Positions 39,981-51,440 of a DNA stretch of 64,000 nucleotides are shown here, one piece after another. Position numbers and translations under genes: made by a program. Below the pieces are notes generated by a model. It was not told the origin of the DNA. It was given only the letters and a program-made list of their open reading frames with translations, and did not search any database. Position 1 is the first letter of the stretch, and every line of letters starts with the position of its first letter. Source of the DNA: Luscinia megarhynchos (taxonomy: Eukaryota; Chordata; Aves; Passeriformes; Turdidae). The stretch lies in contig CM067592.1 in assembly GCA_034336665.1 (NCBI GenBank), positions 46,963,761 through 47,027,760 of the forward strand, in the 5' to 3' direction.

Positions 39981-41280
39981 GTTTTCTTACAAACTCATGG
40001 AAATAAAGACAGTTTTATATAGGTAAATGTTCCTAGAATGAAAGTATTTACTCTCAGGTGGCATCAGGATTGGAAGGAAATAATTAAAACCTGTAGATAT
40101 AACCTGCATATTTCCTCAGAGTAGTGAATCACGACACTGTTGGGCTAAATCTTTTATAAACAAAAGAAGGATTTTTCATAGTTTAATTAGCTGATTAATC
40201 AATAATTGAGTAATTGCTTAGTTACATAAGGCAATACACCGTTTGAATTTTCTTGTCAGAGATCACTATAAATTATTTGCAATAGCTGTGAAAGCAGTAT
40301 AAGGAACTCATAAAAAGGAAATAGGCTTGGAGGTTTATGAGACAATAAAGCTTAATTGGCTGTATTCCATTAAGATTAAGAAATACCCATGTAAAAGCAC
40401 AAAACGGTAAGCTTTTGAGATCTTAACTATAATTCCGTTTACTTTGTAGGCTACCTTTGCAGGCACATTCTAGGCTGGCTGTCAGAAGAATACCAGCTTG
40501 CAAAAGCTCAACTCTTTCTAAAAACACCAAAAGTGCTGTAAGGTTTCTGTGTCTAAGTTCTTTTTTCGGTTCATTATCTTGTTATTGTTTTGCTCTTTTG
40601 CTAACTTTTGTCACTTTCCCCTCTAATTCAGATGCCTAATGCATTCTGATTCTGCTGTTCTCTTAAATGGGCTTCCAGTGGGCTTCCAGTGACATTGGTG
40701 GGCTTATAGCTGAGAGTTGAAAAGTCAGCTTAGTTTTATAACATTTATACTTCAGATTTCTTAAAATCTTAAATTAGAATGAAATAATAAATATTATTTA
40801 AGTAGAATTCTGTGCAAAATTAATGAAATTATTGCCATGATTTTACATACATTTGATTTTACTAATAAAGCTAAGATGCTGTGAACAGGGAGAGAGCATG
40901 GCAGAATTTGAACAAATTGATTTACATGATGTCACAGTAACAGAGTTTGCTTAATGACATCACTGTTTTGCTGAACTTTCACTTAACTATTTCCTGAAGA
41001 ATACATGAAGAGGGGGGTTGAATAATTTCTCAGAAATGCATTGGACATATAAAGGTAATGCCTTGCTGTGCTGTTGCCTAGCAGAGCAGCTCCTGTGATT
41101 AGCAGGAAAGAGTGGGAGAGGAGAGGAGAAAGCCATAAATTATATGAAGTTATTTTGTGTGCTTGTTCCAAACATGTTTAATATTTTAACTCTTGAAGGT
41201 CATTTGACCAAAATTATGCCAAGCAATGAAATTATTCCTTTGAATTTTGAGACACTGCATATTTTTCTCTGTTCTATTTC
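39981..41280. other. Unique AT-rich noncoding sequence
   Basis: Contains a tandem 11-bp duplication (TGGGCTTCCAG twice, about 40668-40690). No recognised gene or transposon. Confidence 0.5.
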
Positions 41281-41976
41281 TTTCCCTCCTCCCTCCCTCC
41301 CTTCCTTCCTTCCTTCCCTTCCCTTCCTTCCTTCCTTCCTTCCCTTCCTTCCTTCCTTCCTTTCCCTTCCTTCCTTCCTTCCTTCCTTCCTTCCTTCCTT
41401 CCTTCCTTCCCTTCCTTCCTTTCCTTCCTTCCTTCCTTCCTTCCTTCCTTCCTTCCTCTTCCTTCCTTCCTTCCTTCCTTCCTCTCCTTCCTTCCTCCCT
41501 TCCCTTCCTTCCCTTCCCTTCCTTCCCTTCCCTTCCCTTCCCCTTCCCTTCCCTTCCCTTCCCTTCCCTTCCCTTCCCTTCCCTTCCCTTCCCTTCCTTC
41601 CCTTCCCCTTCCCTTCCCTTCCCTTCCCCTTCCCTTCCCCTTCCCTTCCCTTCCCTTCCCCTTCCCTTCCTTCCCTTCCCTTCCCTTCCCTTCCCTTCCC
41701 TTCCCCTTCCCTTCCCCTTCCCTTCCTTCCCTTCCCTTCCCTTCCCTTCCTTCCCTTCCCTTCCCTTCCTTCCCTTCCCTTCCCTTCCCTTCCTTCCCTT
41801 CCCTTCCCTTCCCTTCCCTTCCCTTCCCTTCCCTTCCCTTCCCTTCCCTTCCCTTCCCTTCCCTTCCCTTCCCTTCCCTTCCCTTCCCTTCCCTTCCCCT
41901 TCCCTTCCCTTCCCTTTCCCTTCCCCTTCCCTTCCCTTCCCTTCCCTTCCCTTCCCTTCCCTTCCCTTCCCTTCCC
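41281..41976. repeat. Compound polypyrimidine array (CCTT)n to (CCCTT)n
   Basis: About 700 bp of pure pyrimidine on the plus strand. The left third is mostly the tetranucleotide CCTT with occasional CCCTT and CTT. The middle mixes CCCTT, CCCCTT and CCTT. The right end, from about 41780, is nearly regular CCCTT. It finishes CCCA plus a T-run, like the array at 910-1296. The gradation suggests birth from CCTT followed by spread of a pentamer variant (inference). Long open frames on both strands (Gly-Arg-Glu-Lys or Phe-Pro-Ser-Leu repeats) are artefacts. Confidence 0.97.
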
Positions 41977-44389
41977 ATTTTTTTAAAATTAGACACCTGG
42001 AACTAATATTGGAGAAGAATTCATAATTCATAAGAATTTTGTAGTGACAATTCTCTACAATGATACCAAGGACTGTCACTTCTTTTTTTTTTTTGCTTTG
42101 GCAAATTAATCAAGCATTGCGCAGGTGAACTTATAAATAAATTCAATGTCTCCTTCATTTTCTACTTGGATGGCTAAGTGTAGCCATCAGCTAGAGTGTT
42201 ATTTCTGTCTTTCTCCCTTGCAAACCGATCAGAGAGTAAATTTAATTAAGTTAACATATATGGTGCTTTCCATTCAGAAAGCATAAAGCTATTCCCATTT
42301 TCGTGTCTGGTTGCAGCAAATGACTGCAAAAGCTAGACAGTGTTAAATATATTATTGACATCCAGTACAGGCAAGTGCTTAGAACAGTATATGGAGCTAG
42401 ACTGTTCCATATCCTACCAAAGTGGAAGAAACTTATACATCTTTGGGTTGTTTTTCATGTCTGCACTTTGACAAACATTTAATTTATACACATGAATTTT
42501 ACATGTTAGTGTTAGATAATATGTATCTGTGAGAAATTGCCTCCTTGATAGGCATTTTCCTATCATCACATGCAAGAGTGCTTTCTGCTGTTAACTGTGG
42601 ACAGCAAATGATGATCACTTCTTGACTGCTGCTGAACGGGTTTAGTTTCTTCCCCCAGGCCTTACAAATCCTACTGCAGAAGCACAAATACAGTGACAGC
42701 AGATACTACACATGCTGTGAACAGCTATTAGGCAGTTTAAAGTTATTGGGCAATGATGAGAATTAGAGACTATTTTGAGGATATCCTTAGATATCCCTAG
42801 ATGATTCTGCAAGTAGAATGGCATCTACCACAGACTCCTCTACATCAACATCACCTGCTACAAGACAGATGATTCAAAAATCTCTATGTGAAATATTACT
42901 ATGTTTCTTAAAAATATGAGTTTGTGTGTGTGTTTGTATTCAGACTAGTGAAAAAACAATTAATTGATGTGTCTTGTCAGATGAAGTGCAGAAATGAGTT
43001 TAAATCTGGTATCAATTGCTCTGTATGCTAAAGCAGCACAAAATAAAACTCTTGAAGTAGGATCTTGAATGTCTTCATGATCTAAGAAATAAAACAAAAT
43101 AAATAGGTAAGTATAGAAGCTACTTTCTGCCAGGATACATAATTTTCTAATTTATTCCCAAATCAGATTTGAGTAAAAAAACACAAAAAACCTGTTAAGC
43201 ATGATCTCTATTATTGCCAAATCTAAGGATCTTCCAATCTTATTACTTCTGTATGAACCTCGCAGCACTGAAAAAACTTATATAAATACTTTTATTTCCT
43301 TTAGCCGTCACTGTTGATTTCTATGGGTAAGCCTCCCAGTCCTTTAAACAGCTAACAAAGTCAGTATATTTCACCTGATATCTCTATTGATGACAAGAAA
43401 ACAACATCTAAGACCTCTCACTACAATCTTTTTGATTATTCAAACCTCAGTTGAGCTTCTTGGGGGAAAAATCTGAGTAGGAATTTAATTTTATCTTGTT
43501 CATCTTGTTTTATTTTACCACTTTCTAATTTTCCTTTAAACAATTAAAGAACAAAGTAATGTCAATGAATGCCTACTCCATAGCCTGAATTATCAAAAAA
43601 ATATTTTACTATAATGTATTTTAGATGTCAAAATAATATAGTCCTGGTTGCAATACACGTATTAAAAATGAGCATTTTTTTCTAGAGGCAAAGATAATAA
43701 AAGAAATTATGCATATATTAGTTACTGCTGAATGTTGAGAAAGTTACCAGATTATTAGAAACATTTGGCACTTTCACTGGAACTGTTATTTTAAGTGCAA
43801 TAATGAAATCCTCTACACACTCCCAGTCCTTCCACCCCAGCCGTGGGTACTGTAAGCAAAATTGCAGGCAGAAAACTGTAAGGCATTGAAATAATATGAA
43901 ATTTTGTCTATTTTTCCATTAAACTAGTGTTCAGTATTGTTGTGCAACATCATTCTTAGGAATACAATTGCTTTAGGTAGCAATGAGATTTTTTTGACTG
44001 CCACTAATTTTTTCCTTTTCTGGGGTCTGCATTCCTTAGGGTCCAATATGTACTTCAGAAGCAGCTGAATTAGTAAACTGCTGTATGATAAAAAGCACTC
44101 AATTTTAGGTGTTGTTCTCCAAAAAAGCAACAAACCAAATGAGAGACTCCTGGGAATAAGAATAATTTTCAGAAGTATAGTAAATAAGACCTAGAAGGAG
44201 AATCTGAACATTTTACTTCACATCTAAAGAGCTGTGGAAACGTAGGTATCTGGCTGACACAAAAATCCCCTCAAGTAGAAAAAAAAAATGGTCTGTCTTC
44301 TGTAGATGTGGGAGACAAAGTAAAATTTATCAGCCATAGAAAAAAGAGGTTAAAATTACGCTTTAGGGCAGCTTCTTCATGGCAGCTAT
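41977..44389. other. Unique AT-rich noncoding sequence
   Basis: No recognised repeat, exon or RNA gene. Confidence 0.5.
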
Positions 44390-44522
44390 TAAATCACGCA
44401 AATACATTGTCTGAGGATGCCATGGAGTTTCTCTAACTGTAACTTGGACAAACATCAGTCAGGAATCAAATCAATATAGCTGAGTTTGCCTTATGCAAAG
44501 AGATAAGCTAGATGATCTTTAA
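44390..44522 (+). mobile_element. Ancient CR1-like relic
   Basis: Short motifs in the order of older amniote CR1 3' ends can be followed: GCCATGGAGTTTCTC, CTTGGACAAACATCAGTCAG, a diverged middle, then AAGCTAGATGATCTTTAA. It has no tail repeat and is strongly diverged, so identification is tentative. Aligning it to CR1-L or CR1-Y type consensus sequences would settle it. Confidence 0.5.
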
Positions 44523-47500
44523 ATTATGCCTTCAATCTTGTCATTCTGCAGCAGTAAATGTCATAAAGGAGGATCATGTTTTTAATAAGGAGAAGTATAT
44601 TCCCTGTGCAGTGGCAGTTTATGTGATTGTGGAGAAAAATGTGTTTTCCCAACACAATTAATTCCTTTTTGGAAAGAGTGGTGTAGAGTGGAGTGCTGCA
44701 ATTTAGAAAGACAGAGTTGTTTGGTTTGGGCTTAAAGTTTAAGTCCTCCTTTTCCATATATAAGGTGGTAATTTGTAGTCATAAAACAGCAAATGATAAA
44801 ACCATCTAAAGTATATTATTGTTTCAAATTATATAAACACCCTTAATATATTGCAGTATTACTTACCTGCTATAAGCACCAGAAATATTTGAAGTACTGG
44901 TGACATGATCTTCTGAAATTCTTTCTTTCCTGACTTTTATCATGAAAGAAGAAAACTCTTGTGCAACTATCCCATCAATGCTCAGTGGTTTGCATTTCTG
45001 AAGTAAAGTACCTGAAGAGCACTGCTTAGCAGAAATTGTAGACTTCTTAATTTCTTTAAAAAAACTCCAAAAAACCTCCAAAAAAAAAAAGAAAAAAAAA
45101 GCGAAAAAGATAAGTTGGAATCTCCACAGTGTTTAGAATATGATTAATTTATCATTTACCCTAGACTAGAATTAAATAGATTAGAATAGCTTCCTCTGGT
45201 GCCTACTTCAGGACAAATAACTATTCTCACTAAATTCTTTTTTATTCAGTGAAGCCTAATTTTATATTAGACATAGCACTTAACAAGAATGCTTCCATAT
45301 GACATTGTCTGTAAACACTGTGTCATTAACATGAAGTGGTGAGTACATGATGCTGTCAGAGTATGCTGTCAAGAAACAATGGTGTCTTGGGGTGACATTA
45401 GTGTTGTACTAGAAACCACATTTGCTTTGATATAATTGAATTCTCTTGTCCTGTGCTTCAGTTTCACTGTGGATAATTAGACACACAGAACCACTATTTA
45501 AGGAACTCCTTTAATTTATGTGCTGTGCTTTTTATTTGCCAGGTAACCTTACTCTTAGAGCTTTAACTTTCTCTAGCTATTTGATTTTTTCAGACTTGAG
45601 ATGTTAGATTATTATAATTAATGTCCAATAACATATACAGCAAAAATGTCAAGTGAAATGGATTGAATCATGAGTCAAGTTATGAAATAAGATTGATGGT
45701 GCTGAAGCACAAAGCAAGATCTGTGTCTTCACTTCTACCAAAGCAGTAAGAATGTGGAGACAGAAATAATTTTATCAGTCAAGGGCCAGAGATGATCTGA
45801 CTGAGAGAAGTGCTTATGAATGGGCAAAACTGTGGCTACTCAGGGCATTAGTGACCTCAGGCACATGCACATTGCCTTCAACAAATGCTCTACTTGATAC
45901 ATGGGCTGAAGCTTGATATCTGAAGCAAAAATGTTATATCAAAATTTCTCATCGGGAGCAATAAAACATTTGCTGTCATAAGGCACTTGTTAGACAGTTT
46001 CAAACAGCACAGGCTGTTGACATCTGGTCTGACTTTGTCAGTCTGCCTTCTACAGAAAATCAGAGCTGTTTTTCTCTGTGTAATGTTGCTCTTTATTCCT
46101 GGAAACTAAGCATTTACTCCTTTCATTAGTGAGACTTTTCATAAAACTTTTCCACCAAGTTTTCTGTATCCAACTTTTTGAACTGCCCTTCTATTTATTA
46201 CTGGTGCACAAATAACTGTAATAACTTTTCTATAAGGCTTCTGATAATTTCTTCTGCAGTTCTGTTGATAGCAAAAGTGTGAACAACATTGAAAAAAACA
46301 CCACCACAAGATATTTTCTAATCTCCCATTTTCATTCCCAGTATTTCAATCTGCTCCAAGCTGTTGTCTTCTACAATGTCAAATATAACAATCATAGTTG
46401 TTATCTGCTAGGTTGAATACAGCACACTGAAAATGAAGTATTTGCTGTTTAATGTTCAAGACTATTTGTATTTCCTAAATTTTTATTTAAAAAAAAAGTT
46501 ATTTTACTGTGGACATTTTGCAAAAATTGTCATAACTTCATGCTGCATAGGCAAGTGAAAAGGATGTATTTGTTAAGATTAATGTAGATCAGATGAGACC
46601 AGATGCTGCTTAGAGAACACAAAGTTATTGTGAATCTTTGAAATTCTCATTGACTGGATTTGGAGAAAAAACAGCATTTGTTTTTTACAATAGAAGCAGC
46701 TGGATGCTTGAAAATCTGGTCTTTCATTTGTAGGTATTAGGCCTTTTTATAAATGGAGAATTTACTCAGGCTTTGTTAAGGTAACCTCAGGGCTTATCTG
46801 CATGGGTATGTGTGTGAGACATAAGCTAGGATACGAATTTTTAAGAATCACAGCTGGTTCCCATGGAGGGAATACTTTGGGATGTGAGTGCCTTGCTGTA
46901 TTTAAGTTTCATCTAACAGCAGAACTGGTTCTCTCTGCTCTGTGCAGCTTTACAGTCAATTACTCCTAAAAAGTTCCTATTCTTAGAGGTTACTAATATC
47001 CTTATTTATTTGTTTGTTTATTTATTCATTTATTCACTTATTTTTTTTTTCTTAGCTACTGAAATTGTTTTGTTATCTCTCCTGATGAGCTGTCTTTCAT
47101 TATTGCCTAGAATATTTCAGCAACTACCATGCTATGACAGGATTATACCAATTTGGTTTTAACTATTGAGGCAGCTCATGTGCTTCTGCATTTATGTATT
47201 GTGTTAAAAATTATGAGGATTTAAGACTTATTTATGCCAGATGTGATAAAGAACTTACTAACTTGAATATGAAACTTTTTTAAACTTGTTTTTTTGAATA
47301 TATCTACTTTCTTTGCAATAGAAAGTACCTCTGAATTAAAGAAAGTATCACAGAGCACACTGATAATATTTTTCCAGTACCATGAAAATTTTGACCTTTA
47401 CAATTGTCAATAAGCTTCTAAGTTGCTTTAGCTGTGACATAGCATTTATTTCTTTTTAAATATGAAAGCAGATGTCAGCTTCCTGTATTTCCACTATCAA

Positions 47501-48954
47501 TTTGCTAATTGGAGAGAGATAAAGGTGTAGTAGGTAATTTATGAAAATTACATCAGTATGTTAACCATTTGTTTTTGTTATTCCCCTCATCTCTATAATC
47601 TAGAAATAAGCAACCTCCCTCAATATTTTTCTCTTTTTTCAATGGGTAGGCTTGCATGCATATAGCATACTGAACTTGTTCCATAATAAAAATATTTGCT
47701 TTGTGTTACAGGGCAAATATTTCATTATATTAGAATTATTTTCAAATATAAACAATATGTTTTATTATTTTCCTTATTTTCATTATTGTCTCAACTTTAT
47801 AAGATTTTTCAACTCCATGTGAGAATTTTGTGTATAATTCTGCAGACACATGTTTTTGGATAATGTAAGGAAGAAGACAAAACTTCTCCTGGTGTTAGAT
47901 CACTGGGGCTGTGAGAAAATTCTACTTGAGTGGCAGCATGATGACAACATGATGCTAAAAAAAGCATCAGACTTGGTTGATATAAAGCTCCTCCTTTTTC
48001 TTTATTGATTTTATCTTATTTACAATCATACCTTCAAGTGATGGATATAAACCAAAACAATACTCTATGCTAACAAGGAAAAAACCAGAAAGAAAGAACA
48101 TATGCATGCTTGAGCAAAAAGAAAAGTAGTTAAAACCAAATACCCATCTGCAATTACAACCAGCATAGTGGTCATTTATATAAAAAATAATGTATTGAAA
48201 GACTGCTTTGCCTGGCTCCTATCCCCAGTCTCCAAACAAAACAGATTTTTTATGCCTATTCTGCATTCAAATTGTAGGCTGCAATAACTGGTATTATTCG
48301 TAGTTATTTAACTTAACAGAAGTTCTATCATATTGGTTTGGGTATTTTTGATAAGTAAAGGCTGGAGCTGGAAGAGAAAAGGGGGGTTATCAATGCTAAG
48401 GTTTCACTTTGAAGAATCACAGAAGTAAAATAAATTAATTTTTCACATAGTGAAAAAATTCCTAAAAGAATGGACTACATCAGTACTGTTTCCCCTTTTA
48501 GGAGGAAACTGGAGATACATGTGGGAGGAGAATTCCTGCTCCTTAAAGGTTATATAGACAAAGCCCCTTTTAAATGCAACAAGGTATAATAAGAAGGAGC
48601 AGATGGAGATAAAACACATAGAGACACAGACAGGGGACGTGTGTTTGCTTGTAAAGCATCAATTTGCTACACATCTTTGCTACCATTTGAGCCTACAACC
48701 AGGAAAGTAGCAGCCCATGCCCCTGGGGCACTCAGGGGACCGCCAGGTTGGAGTAGCTGAAGCAGCTGGAGCATGTGGCCAACTCATAACATCCCAGAGC
48801 ATATCTTGATAATTTCTCCCTCTTTTGAAATTGCATAACTACACAGAAATTGTGAATCATTCCCCTGTTCATTTGCAACAAAATTTTTTTACCGGTGTGG
48901 CTTTAGTTGCACAAGGAGCTGTGGTAAGCAGCTCAGAGCTGCTGTTATCCATGA
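44523..48954. other. Unique AT-rich noncoding sequence
   Basis: Contains an A-rich patch (about 45057-45108) and TTTA/TTTG-type microsatellite sequence (about 47002-47050). The segment 48590-48954 next to the ERVL-type LTR is less AT-rich. I found no primer-binding-site-like motif or retroviral coding frame there, so it is treated as flank. Confidence 0.45.
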
Positions 48955-49512
48955 TGTGGTTTAATCCCAGCTGTCAAAGAAGCACCACACAGCCACTCGC
49001 TTGTGCCCTCACCAGCAGGACTGGGGGGAGGCTTGAAAAGTAAAAGTGAAAAATCTCATGGGCTGGATACAGACAGTTTAATAGGTAAACACCTCACACA
49101 CAAGCAAAGCAAAACAAATAATTCATTCACTGCTGCCAACAGGCAGGTGTTCAACCATCCCCAGAAGAGCAGGGTTCTATAACACCTAAAGGTGACTTGG
49201 GCAGACAAAGGCTTCCATCACTCCAAATGTCCAACATCCCTATCCTCCTAGCTTTTTTTTTGAGCATGATGCTGTACAGGGTGGGATATCCCTTGGGTCA
49301 GTTCCAGCTTGGTCACCTCCCAGCTCCTGGTGCAGCTTCAGCCTCTATACTGGCAGGGTAGCACAACAAACAGCAAAGGCCTTGATGCTGGGTATATGCC
49401 ACTCAGCAGTAGCATAAACATCTCTATGTTATCAACACCCTTCTCAGCATAAATGCAAACATAGCTCTATACTACTTACTATAGCAAAAATTAACTGTAC
49501 CCCAGCCCAAAG
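48955..49512 (-). mobile_element. ERVL-type solo LTR, minus strand, decayed
   Basis: The plus strand begins TGTGGTTTAATCCCAGC and continues with AGAAGCACCACACAGCC, GAAAAATCTCATGGGCTGGA, ACAGTTTAATAGG, CTCTATGTTATCAACACCCT, ACATAGCTCTATACTACTTA and TTAACTGTACCCCAGCC. As I remember it, this order is that of the common avian ERVL LTR read in reverse complement, so the LTR's own transcription would run on minus. The terminal bases at the right edge are diverged or lost (expected ...CCAGGACA-like end absent), and no clear target-site duplication is visible. No internal retroviral sequence is attached. Confidence 0.8.
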
Positions 49513-51044
49513 TAGAAAAATGATAATACAAATATTTTTTGCAAAAACTCACCTGAACAGGTGGCTGATGAAGAAAATTCCATTTTCTCTTTCTTTGTGA
49601 TGAATCCATTATAATGGCTAATTCAAAGACTGATTCCCCTGGTAGCTACCAGCTATTTGAATTAGTTACTGCTAAATGACATCTGTTTTACAGTTACTGT
49701 AAAAAATGACAAACTGAAAAGATATGCCCAAAGGATCTTTCATGTTATTATGCACAGGACAGGTTTTTCTCAGCTATTTTGGTAACTGAGTACAATTAAG
49801 GCACTATTGGTGAAGAGACATATGCAAAAGTTTGAATGTTCAAGACCACCACACTTTGTTTTGAGCTAGGGAAGATCAGCCTGAAAAAGCACAACAATCC
49901 CTACCATGTTGTGCCATGATGAAAGGTGGCTTTTGCAGTCTAATCTTGTAATTCAGGAAATATTTTCTGACAATTCAGATATTTGAACAATCACCAAACT
50001 CATTATTTCCATTAGTCAGTCCCTCGGTACAATGACATTGCTCTCCTTTCATTCTCATTTTCTTAGAATTTCATCCTTGTTCTTTTCCACAAACACACTA
50101 GCAGTCAGCTCCTTTTGCTGCTTCATCTACCAAGCCATAAGTATGCTTTCAGAGCTTAGCAAATAGTACTCTTGTGCTGCTGCTTTTTCTCTGCTGCATT
50201 TTCAGTTTTTATGACTGTGAATGTGCTGGGCACAGTAATGACAGCCTGGAGAGCTCCAGTCATTTATTGCAAGGCTGCTTCTTTTCAAGGCTTGTGAACA
50301 CCCACAGAGACTCCTCCGTCTGCAGAAACAAGAGGCTGATCACACGTCTGTGAACCACACAGGTGCCAGCAAGCTCTGCTAGTGCTGGGCAACTGCTGGG
50401 GTAGATTTCTGCCAAGAAACGGAGTGAGACTTCCATTTTTTATCACAGAGAGCTTTGATTGACTTGCTATCAGCAGTTATCATTCTGGAATAGCTTTGGA
50501 GCAGCACTCGATGCACAAAAGATTATAATCACCCTCTGGACAACAAAGCTTTTGCAATCCATCCCACCTTATTCACTTTGAAAATGCATTCTCAATCACT
50601 AGATAGCACATGGCTAATTTTTCAAGCAAACCCAAAGGTTTAATCAAAATTGAGCAATTCAGCAACACCAGAAAATGAACTCTGCAGTTTCTATGCCTTC
50701 ACTCTGAAACTGCTGCCTGTGCTTCTTTTTTTGGGGAGACAGAAAAACCAAACCCAAACCTGTCATTTATTTTATTTAGCTGTGAATGATGTACCATTTT
50801 GAATATGGCACACCTGTTAGGTTATGTGATAAAAGCTCTTTGCACACCTACAGTTGAGCATAACAGTTACCATAACTCAAAATGTGGACTAAGGAAAGAG
50901 AAGACTTTCTGGGCCTCAGTTTCAGCCCCATCAGACAGGCTTGAGGTCTACCAAGAACTTAGATCAAGGGGTTGTTACAGGGTAAACACAGTATCTGGGT
51001 CTAGCTGCTGAGTGGATCCACTCATGTTTAGGAAGCATTAAAGA
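49513..51044. other. Unique noncoding sequence
   Basis: No recognised repeat or gene; moderately GC-rich at about 50220-50420. Confidence 0.45.
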
Positions 51045-51440
51045 AGCTTGAGGCTGATCTGTTTGAGGCCTTCCAGTACTTGAAGGGAGCCTACAAGAAA
51101 GATAGAGAAATTTTTTAAAAGGGCATGTAATGACTGCACAAGTGAGAATGATTTCAAACTGAAAGAAAGTAGGTTTAGATTAGATATCAGGAAGAATTTC
51201 TTTATTATGAGGATGTGAAGTCCTGGCACAAAAAACTTGTGGATGCCCCATCCCTGGAGGTGTTCAAGGCCAGGTTGGATGGAGCTCTGAGGAGCCTGAT
51301 GTAGCAGAAGGTGTCTCTGACCTTGGCAGGAAGGTTGCAGTCAGATGATCCATAAGATCCCTTCCAATCCTTAATTTTAAATGATTCTATAATTCTATGT
51401 TTATGATCCCTTCCAAATCAAACCATTCTATGATTCTAAG
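51045..51440 (+). mobile_element. CR1 LINE 3' end with doubled tail
   Basis: Recognisable CR1 3' UTR: GAGGCCTTCCAGTACTTGAA, GGGAGCCTACAAGAAAG, GGTTTAGATTAGATATCAGG, GTGGATGCCCCATCCCTGGA and GGTGTTCAAGGCCAGGTTGG. The end is unusual. A normal tail (ATGATTCTATAATTCTATG, 51381-51399) is followed by a second GATCCCTTCCAAATCA segment and a second tail (CCATTCTATGATTCTAAG, 51423-51440). It has no coding capacity. Confidence 0.93.

Noticed and set aside
40668..40690. Tandem 11-bp duplication TGGGCTTCCAG
   Set aside because: Only two copies; ordinary replication slippage.
41144..42079. Open frames of 240-297 codons on both strands
   Set aside because: Same artefact over the compound polypyrimidine array.
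48590..48954. Internal retroviral region attached to the ERVL-type LTR
   Set aside because: No primer-binding-site-like motif or retroviral frame seen next to the LTR.
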